Origin: Betaproteobacteria bacterium
GTDB taxonomy: Bacteria; Pseudomonadota; Gammaproteobacteria; Burkholderiales; SG8-39
Assembly (NCBI GenBank): GCA_005888925.1
Contig: VBCP01000625.1
Span: 1-8,518 of the forward strand
Direction of reading: 5' to 3'
DNA length: 8,518 nt
A program made the translations under genes and the position numbers. Shown in pieces: positions 6,047 through 8,518 of this stretch; position 1 is the stretch's first letter, and every line of letters starts with the position of its first letter. The notes below the pieces were generated by a model, which did not search any database, was not told where the DNA came from, and saw only the letters and a program-made list of their open reading frames with translations.

Positions 6047-7153
6047 ATGACGCGCGACCCGGGATTGGCGAGCTGGCTGCAGCTTTCGCTCACACCCGGG
6101 CTCGGCGCTTCCACCGTCCGCAGCCTGCTGCGGCAGTTCGGCCTGCCCGACGCCGTGCTCGCACGTCAACGCTCCGAGCTCGCCGCTTTCCTGGCGCCCG
6201 CGGCGCTGGAAGCCCTGCACTCTTCCAGCGTGCGCGACGCGGTCGAGCGCGCGCTGGAATGGGCGGCGGCGGACGATCATTTCGTGATCACCCTGGCCGA
6301 CGAGACTTATCCGCGCGCGCTGCTCGAGATCGCCGATCCGCCGCCGCTGCTATACACGCATGGCCGCCTGCCGCTGCTGCGCCAGGCCGCGCTCGCCGTC
6401 GTCCGCAGCCGTAACGCGTCCGCGCAAGGCGAAAGCAACGCCGAACATTTCGCCAGGGCGCTCAGCGCCGCCGGACTCACCATCGTCTCGGGGCTTGCCC
6501 TAGGCATCGACGCCGCGGCGCACCGCGGCGGGTTAGCCGGCGGCAGCTCGACCATTGCGGTGCTGGGCACCGGCATCGACGTCGTTTATCCGACGCGTAA
6601 CGCGGAGCTAGCCGCCGAAATCGCCCGCGGCGGACTGCTTATTTCCGAGTTCCCGCTCGGCACCCCCGCGATCGCGCATAACTTCCCGCGGCGCAATCGA
6701 CTGATCAGCGGTCTCGCACGCGGCTGTCTCGTCGTCGAGGCCGCTCTCGCCTCGGGCTCGCTCATCACCGCGCGCTGCGCCGCGGATCAGGGACGCGAAG
6801 TGTTCGCGATTCCGGGCTCGATCCATTCGCCGCTGTCGAAGGGCTGCCACGCGCTCATCAAATCGGGCGCGAAGCTCGTCGAATCGGCCGAGGACGTGCT
6901 CGCCGAGCTCGCCGGTTTTAGACCGAGTGGCTATGCGAGCACTGCAGCCAGCACAAATGCGGCGCAGACCGATACCGGTCTGCTGGCCGTGATGGGACAC
7001 GATCCGGTGGATGTCGATTCGCTTTGCGCGCGCGCGGGACTGTCGGCGGAGCAGGTGGCTTCGGAACTGCTGCGCCTGGAGCTCGACGGGCGGGTGACCG
7101 TGCTGCCGGGAGGGCTTTATCAACGCCTCGAAAAGGCGCAGCGCGGCCGGTAA
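6047..7153 (+). CDS. dprA: DNA-processing protein DprA (Smf)
   Basis: DprA binds incoming single-stranded DNA during natural transformation and loads RecA; it also occurs in bacteria not known to be competent. In this 368-residue protein an N-terminal helical region (about 1-80) precedes an extended Rossmann fold. Visible motifs include TIVSGLALGIDAAAHRGG (about 145-160), AVLGTGIDVVYP, ISEFPLGT, HNFPRRNRLISGL (211-223), ASGSLITARCAADQGREVFA and IPGSIHSPLSKGCHALIKSG. A C-terminal winged-helix domain follows (about 310-365, ending LPGGLYQRL). The usual GSR motif reads RSR (Arg120-Ser121-Arg122), an unusual replacement. I chose the ATG at 6047 because MTRDPGLASWLQLSLTPGLG matches where relatives begin; a TTG at 6005, directly after the LysM stop, would add 14 residues lacking family character. 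Neither start has a clear Shine-Dalgarno. smg follows after 38 nt. Confidence 0.93.
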   Translation: MTRDPGLASWLQLSLTPGLGASTVRSLLRQFGLPDAVLARQRSELAAFLAPAALEALHSSSVRDAVERALEWAAADDHFVITLADETYPRALLEIADPPPLLYTHGRLPLLRQAALAVVRSRNASAQGESNAEHFARALSAAGLTIVSGLALGIDAAAHRGGLAGGSSTIAVLGTGIDVVYPTRNAELAAEIARGGLLISEFPLGTPAIAHNFPRRNRLISGLARGCLVVEAALASGSLITARCAADQGREVFAIPGSIHSPLSKGCHALIKSGAKLVESAEDVLAELAGFRPSGYASTAASTNAAQTDTGLLAVMGHDPVDVDSLCARAGLSAEQVASELLRLELDGRVTVLPGGLYQRLEKAQRGR

Positions 7154-7180
7154 ACGCAGCAGGCTTGGCCGCGTTATAAG

Positions 7181-7187
7181 AAAGGAG
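7181..7187 (+). promoter_or_regulatory. Ribosome binding site of smg
   Basis: AAAGGAG ends four bases before the smg ATG. It is the strongest Shine-Dalgarno in the window. It fixes the smg start and suggests that smg is translated independently of dprA. Confidence 0.75.
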
Positions 7188-7191
7188 CGCT

Positions 7192-7650
7192 ATGTACGAC
7201 ATCCTGGTTTACTTGTTCGAGAACTGCCAGCAGGCCGAGCTGGCGGATGACCGTGAGCGCGTCGCGCGCAAGCTGTCCGCAGCCGGTTTCGAGGATGCGG
7301 ACATCAGCGAGGCGCTGCACTGGCTTGCCGGTGTGTTGCGCGCGCCGCGCGCCACGCGCGCCGCGCTACCCGACGCGCGCTCGAGCTTTCGCGCCTTCGC
7401 GCCCCGTGAGCTCGCCAAGCTCGACGCCGAATGCCGCGGCTTTCTCATCACGCTCGAGCAATCGGGCATCCTGAGCGCCGAAACGCGCGAACTGGTGCTC
7501 GAGCGCTCGCTCGCCGCGTCCGGTCACTCGCTGTCGCTCGACCAGGTGAAGCTGATCGTCCTCATGGTGCTCTGGAACCAACAGACGCCGACCAGCCAGC
7601 TGCTGGCCGAGGACCTGTTCAGCGCGGCGCACAGCCGGCTGCCGAACTAG
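7192..7650 (+). CDS. smg: Smg protein (DUF494 family), function unknown
   Basis: This is a 152-residue acidic, probably cytoplasmic protein with no signal peptide. It matches the Smg/DUF494 pattern along its whole length: the start MYDILVYLFENC, AAGFEDADISEALHWL (about 30-45), LDAECRGFLITLEQSGIL (about 82-99), the helix SAETRELVLERSLA, and DQVKLIVLMVLWNQQ near residues 120-134. Length equals the family norm and the start has a strong AAAGGAG. The family is widespread in beta- and gammaproteobacteria, nearly always beside dprA/smf, but its molecular role is not established. It sits 38 nt after dprA and 107 nt before topB. The conserved linkage suggests, but does not show, a DNA-related function. 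Confidence 0.93.
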   Translation: MYDILVYLFENCQQAELADDRERVARKLSAAGFEDADISEALHWLAGVLRAPRATRAALPDARSSFRAFAPRELAKLDAECRGFLITLEQSGILSAETRELVLERSLAASGHSLSLDQVKLIVLMVLWNQQTPTSQLLAEDLFSAAHSRLPN

Positions 7651-7657
7651 GCCGCTT

Positions 7658-7683
7658 CGCGTGCGCGCGCACGCGCGCGCGTA
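7658..7683. repeat. Alternating purine-pyrimidine (CG-rich) tract with an 18-bp palindrome
   Basis: Twenty-six consecutive bases strictly alternate pyrimidine and purine, mostly CG steps, starting eight bases after the smg stop. The first 18 bases (7658-7675) form a perfect palindrome. Such tracts can adopt Z-DNA under negative supercoiling and can also form a GC-only hairpin in RNA. No function can be read from sequence alone. Confidence 0.7.
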
Positions 7684-7688
7684 GCCAT

Positions 7689-7706
7689 GCCGCCAGCTGC
7701 GGCGGC
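7689..7706 (+). other. GC hairpin between smg and topB
   Basis: GCCGCC (7689-7694) and GGCGGC (7701-7706) form a six-base-pair stem with loop AGCTGC. Only two T residues follow, so it lacks the U-tract of an intrinsic terminator. It may attenuate or pause transcription leaving smg, or have no role. Confidence 0.35.
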
Positions 7707-7708
7707 GG

Positions 7709-7738
7709 TTGAACCGTGTGGTCCTTTGCAATTATCAT
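7709..7738 (+). promoter_or_regulatory. Candidate topB promoter
   Basis: TTGAAC (7709-7714) and TATCAT (7733-7738, five of six consensus matches) are separated by 18 nt. Transcription would begin near 7745, about 13 nt before the topB ATG, so the leader would be very short. It implies that topB can be transcribed separately from dprA-smg. Confidence 0.45.
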
Positions 7739-7757
7739 CTGCGGCCTTTCGCGCGGC

Positions 7758-8518
7758 ATGGCCAAAAAACTCATCATTGCAGAGAAACCGTCGGTCGCGG
7801 CCGACATCGCGCGCGCGCTGGGCGGCTTCACGCGCAAGGGCGATTACTTCGAGAGCGAGCGCTACGTACTGTCGTCCGCGGTCGGCCATCTGCTCGAGCT
7901 GGTGGTGCCCGATCAATACGATGTCAAGCGCGGCAAGTGGTCGTTCAAGCAGCTACCGGTGATTCCGCCGCACTTCGATCTCGCGCCCCTCGAGAAGAGC
8001 GAGCAGCGGCTGAACGTGCTCCTGCGCCTGATGAAGCGCAAGGACGTGAGCGCATTGGTGAACGCCTGCGATGCCGGCCGCGAAGGCGAGCTGATCTTCC
8101 GTTATATCGTGCAGCACGCGCACAGCAAGAAACCGATCGAGCGGTTGTGGCTGCAGTCGATGACGCCGCAATCGATCCGCGAAGGGTTCGTCAGACTGCG
8201 TCCCGACAAGGAGCTTCTGCCGCTCGCCGACGCCGCGAAGAGCCGCTCCGAGGCCGATTGGCTGGTGGGCATCAACGGCACGCGCGCCATGACCGCCTTC
8301 AACTCGAAGGAAGGCGGCTTTTATCTGACAACGGTGGGTCGCGTGCAGACGCCGACGCTCGCCATCCTGGTCGAGCGCGAAGACAAGATCCGTGCATTCA
8401 CCGCGCGCGATTACTGGGAGGTTCACGCGCGCTTCGCCGCGAAAACCGGCGAATACGCCGGGCGCTGGTTCGACCCGCGCTTCAAGAAGGACGAGGACGC
8501 CGAGCGCAAGCCCGAGCG
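7758..8518 (+). CDS. topB: DNA topoisomerase III, partial (3' end off the right edge)
   Basis: The frame is open from the ATG at 7758 to the window end, giving 253 codons of a type IA topoisomerase. The Toprim domain is evident: IIAEKPSVAADIARALGG with Glu9, SSAVGHLLEL, and NACDAGREGELIF, where Asp105, Arg108 and Glu109 correspond to the metal-binding acidic motif. Later blocks are RLWLQSMTPQSIREGF (about 129-144), ADWLVGINGTRAMTAF and TVGRVQTPTLAILVERED, all characteristic of TopB-type enzymes. The active-site tyrosine lies further along and is outside the window. The family relaxes and decatenates DNA through a single-strand break using a 5'-phosphotyrosyl link. The ATG at 7758 matches the family N-terminus, but no good Shine-Dalgarno precedes it. 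TopB is favoured over TopA by the MAKKLIIAEKPSVA start. The C-terminus, including any zinc domain, cannot be judged. Confidence 0.94.
   Translation, partial: MAKKLIIAEKPSVAADIARALGGFTRKGDYFESERYVLSSAVGHLLELVVPDQYDVKRGKWSFKQLPVIPPHFDLAPLEKSEQRLNVLLRLMKRKDVSALVNACDAGREGELIFRYIVQHAHSKKPIERLWLQSMTPQSIREGFVRLRPDKELLPLADAAKSRSEADWLVGINGTRAMTAFNSKEGGFYLTTVGRVQTPTLAILVEREDKIRAFTARDYWEVHARFAAKTGEYAGRWFDPRFKKDEDAERKPE

Noticed and set aside
5252..6280. 342-residue minus-strand open frame
   Set aside because: It is antisense to the LysM gene and the dprA start, with no domain character and a composition typical of shadow frames.
5482..6414. 310-residue plus-strand open frame
   Set aside because: It overlaps the LysM gene and dprA in another frame and is Arg/Ala/His-rich; the true frames carry family motifs.
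7175..7180. TATAAG as a -10 element for smg
   Set aside because: Its start site would fall next to or within the smg ribosome binding site, and no -35 match lies upstream in the dprA 3' end.
7689..7706. Rho-independent terminator after smg
   Set aside because: The hairpin is followed by only two T residues and then mixed sequence, so it lacks the required U-tract.
1..8518. Mobile elements, CRISPR arrays, tRNA or rRNA genes, toxin-antitoxin or defence genes
   Set aside because: Reading both strands, essentially all sequence is accounted for by housekeeping genes and short spacers; no spaced repeats, transposase motifs or structural RNA patterns were seen.

Overview
The window is an ordinary chromosomal housekeeping locus from a high-GC Gram-negative bacterium, most likely a betaproteobacterium. 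I infer this from gene content and order: def-fmt-rsmB-DUF4390-ntrY on one side, and a LysM protein gene-dprA-smg-topB on the other. This resembles the enterobacterial smg-smf-def-fmt-rsmB neighbourhood, but with DUF4390/ntrY and topB as neighbours. I see no insertion sequence, phage gene, CRISPR array, tRNA or rRNA, and no clear sign of recent transfer.

Left half (1-4821, minus strand): five tightly packed genes read leftward. They are peptide deformylase (def), methionyl-tRNA formyltransferase (fmt), 16S rRNA m5C967 methyltransferase (rsmB), a secreted DUF4390 protein and an NtrY-family sensor histidine kinase whose 3' end lies beyond position 1. Stop/start overlaps (GTGA between fmt and rsmB, ATGA between the DUF4390 gene and ntrY) and a 10-nt gap between rsmB and the DUF4390 gene point to one translationally coupled operon. 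def and fmt are the two halves of the N-formylmethionine cycle, and rsmB modifies the ribosomal P-site region. The kinase and its periplasmic neighbour are envelope signalling genes sharing the same transcript.

Centre (4822-4933): a 112-base divergent intergenic region, strikingly AT-rich against its surroundings. It carries an imperfect inverted repeat whose two arms each contain a -10-like hexamer pointing outward, a plausible symmetric divergent promoter.

Right half (4934-8518, plus strand): a secreted LysM protein, DprA (natural transformation/ssDNA-binding RecA loader), Smg (DUF494, unknown function) and the first part of DNA topoisomerase III (topB, running off the right edge). The smg-topB gap holds a 26-nt alternating purine-pyrimidine tract, a GC hairpin and a candidate topB promoter.

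The points most worth checking are these. fmt has no ATG/GTG/TTG start that would give a full-length protein and probably starts at CTG. DprA has Arg in place of the first Gly of its GSR motif. The def/lysM promoter is symmetric. The DUF4390 gene is coupled to ntrY. I did not find a convincing new multi-gene system.
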